In this document: in pieces, positions 63,546 to 64,000 of the stretch
How the letters are laid out: the number at the start of each line of letters is the position of its first letter
Position numbering within the stretch: position 1 is the first letter of the stretch
NCBI GenBank assembly: GCA_028707125.1
Contig: JAQTUX010000002.1
Location: 62,001 to 126,000, forward strand
Direction: 5' to 3'
DNA length: 64,000 nucleotides
DNA from: Candidatus Omnitrophota bacterium
Lineage (GTDB): Bacteria > Omnitrophota > Gorgyraeia > Gygaellales > JAQTUX01
Program-made: the position numbers and the translations under genes
The notes under the pieces: generated by a model
Seen by the model: the letters and a program-made list of their open reading frames with translations, nothing else
Databases searched by the model: none
What the model was told of the DNA's origin: nothing

Positions 63546-63951
63546 ATAGCACCCTCACCTTGGCCTCTCCGGTAACAACCTTCTGTTCTCCACGCGCTAT
63601 CTCCGTTCTTAAGGTCATTACCCTTATCGCATCGTTTTTTCCCGTTATTTCTCCCCGCACAGCAACCTCTTCGCCGCAAAATACGGGATGCTTGAAATTA
63701 AGGGTCTGACTCAGGTAAAGGCCGTATTTACCGGGGCAATGCATACCTATCAATCTTGAAAACAGGCCGGCCAAAAGCATACCGTGGACTATCCTTCTCT
63801 CAAAACCATTGTCGCGCGCAAATTCATCATCCATATGGATAGGATTGAAATCTCCACTAAGGCCGACAAAGTAATCAACATCTGATAATGTGATGACCTT
63901 TTTAAAGCTAAAGGTGTCCCCTATTTTGAAATCGCTATATTTCACTTTCAT
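63535..63951 (-). CDS. MaoC-like (R)-specific enoyl hydratase/dehydratase
   Basis: A hot-dog-fold protein of about 138 residues with the R-hydratase signature DFNPIHMDDEFA near 35 (catalytic Asp and His), GFERRIVHGML near 49 and GLYLSQTLNFKHPVF. MaoC enzymes hydrate or dehydrate CoA/ACP-bound acids; in glycan loci they may act on a 3-hydroxyacyl side chain. ATG 63951 is favoured, because AAGG lies 10 bases before it; an ATG at 63960 is possible. It is followed by an SDR and an acyltransferase fusion, suggesting an acyl group on an amino sugar. Confidence 0.84.
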   Translation of the reverse strand: MKVKYSDFKIGDTFSFKKVITLSDVDYFVGLSGDFNPIHMDDEFARDNGFERRIVHGMLLAGLFSRLIGMHCPGKYGLYLSQTLNFKHPVFCGEEVAVRGEITGKNDAIRVMTLRTEIARGEQKVVTGEAKVRVLYDG

Positions 63952-64000
63952 GAATACCATGCCTTATCAGCTGCCTTTTGATGTCGGCAACGCATTTTAC
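63935..64000 (-). CDS. C-terminal end of an upstream gene (partial)
   Basis: Reading the minus strand from 64000 gives an open frame of 21 codons (CVADIKRQLIRHGIHESEI at its end) closing at TAG 63935-63937, 17 bases inside the MaoC gene. An overlap of this kind matches the rest of the locus, so this is probably the tail of the next gene upstream. Too short to identify. Confidence 0.5.
   Translation of the reverse strand, partial: VKCVADIKRQLIRHGIHESEI

Noticed and set aside
1-64000. CRISPR arrays, insertion sequences, tRNA or rRNA genes
   Set aside because: No regular repeats, transposase frames or cloverleaf-like sequence were found by eye; gaps between genes are too short to hold most of them, but a small RNA inside a gene cannot be ruled out.

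Overview
The window is almost entirely a single transcription direction (minus strand, so it reads from the right-hand edge towards base 1). It carries a 3' housekeeping block, a type IV pilus block, and a run of about 54 kb of cell-surface glycan genes. A secretin with PilM-PilP partners and WecA/O-antigen-ligase type enzymes point to a Gram-negative, two-membrane bacterium. The DUF4330 protein, the order DUF2344-RNase G-rplU-obg-proB-proA, and the many radical SAM and epimerase genes fit an uncultivated lineage such as Omnitrophota (PVC group). That placement is inference from remembered gene content, not a database match. I see no tRNA, rRNA, CRISPR array, insertion sequence or recombinase.

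Layout by region. Bases 1-3391 hold rplU, obg, proB and proA (proA runs off the left edge) behind a clear sigma70-type promoter at 3435-3463; rpmA, usually between rplU and obg, is absent. Bases 3514-5288 hold RNase G and a half-length DUF2344 protein. Bases 5307-9397 are pilQ-pilP-pilO-pilN-pilM, and 9551-9967 is a major-pilin-like gene with its own promoter (10020-10047), a palindrome over its start point, a long 3' hairpin, and an intrinsic terminator abutting pilM. Bases 10034-64000 are a tightly packed glycan locus: no gap exceeds about 33 bases and most neighbours overlap.

Within the glycan locus, 10-19.5 kb looks like an assembly core: UXS-like and epimerase enzymes, glycosyltransferases, a WecA-type initiating transferase fused to half of a CapD-like protein, an O-antigen-ligase-like protein and a triplicated DUF4330 protein. 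Bases 19.5-43 kb hold glycosyltransferases, a deacetylase, a pyruvyltransferase, an ABC exporter, two B12-type and one SPASM-type radical SAM protein, a sugar nucleotidyltransferase with two epimerases, and a self-contained glutamine amidotransferase/N-acetyl-sugar amidotransferase fusion. Bases 43-54 kb form an unusual module: a true CMP-sugar-synthetase-like cytidylyltransferase, two D-2-hydroxyacid dehydrogenases, a divergent ketol-acid reductoisomerase, an SDR, an Ldh2-type dehydrogenase, a Gfo/Idh oxidoreductase, two more B12-radical SAM proteins and a GT2-cytidylyltransferase-like fusion. Bases 54-64 kb hold a nonulosonate-like group: a NeuB barrel without its SAF domain, an SpsF-like cytidylyltransferase, an asparagine synthase, an AAC(3)-DUF4910 fusion, an SDR, a MaoC dehydratase and a second GT2-cytidylyltransferase-like fusion.

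Taken together, the locus appears to build a lipid-linked surface glycan on undecaprenyl phosphate and to decorate it with several acidic, amidated, acylated and possibly C-methylated residues. The best candidate for an undescribed system is the 43-54 kb CMP/2-hydroxyacid/KARI-like module. Base composition is uneven: 2701-2760 is about 63% G+C, while 27481-27540 is about 32%.
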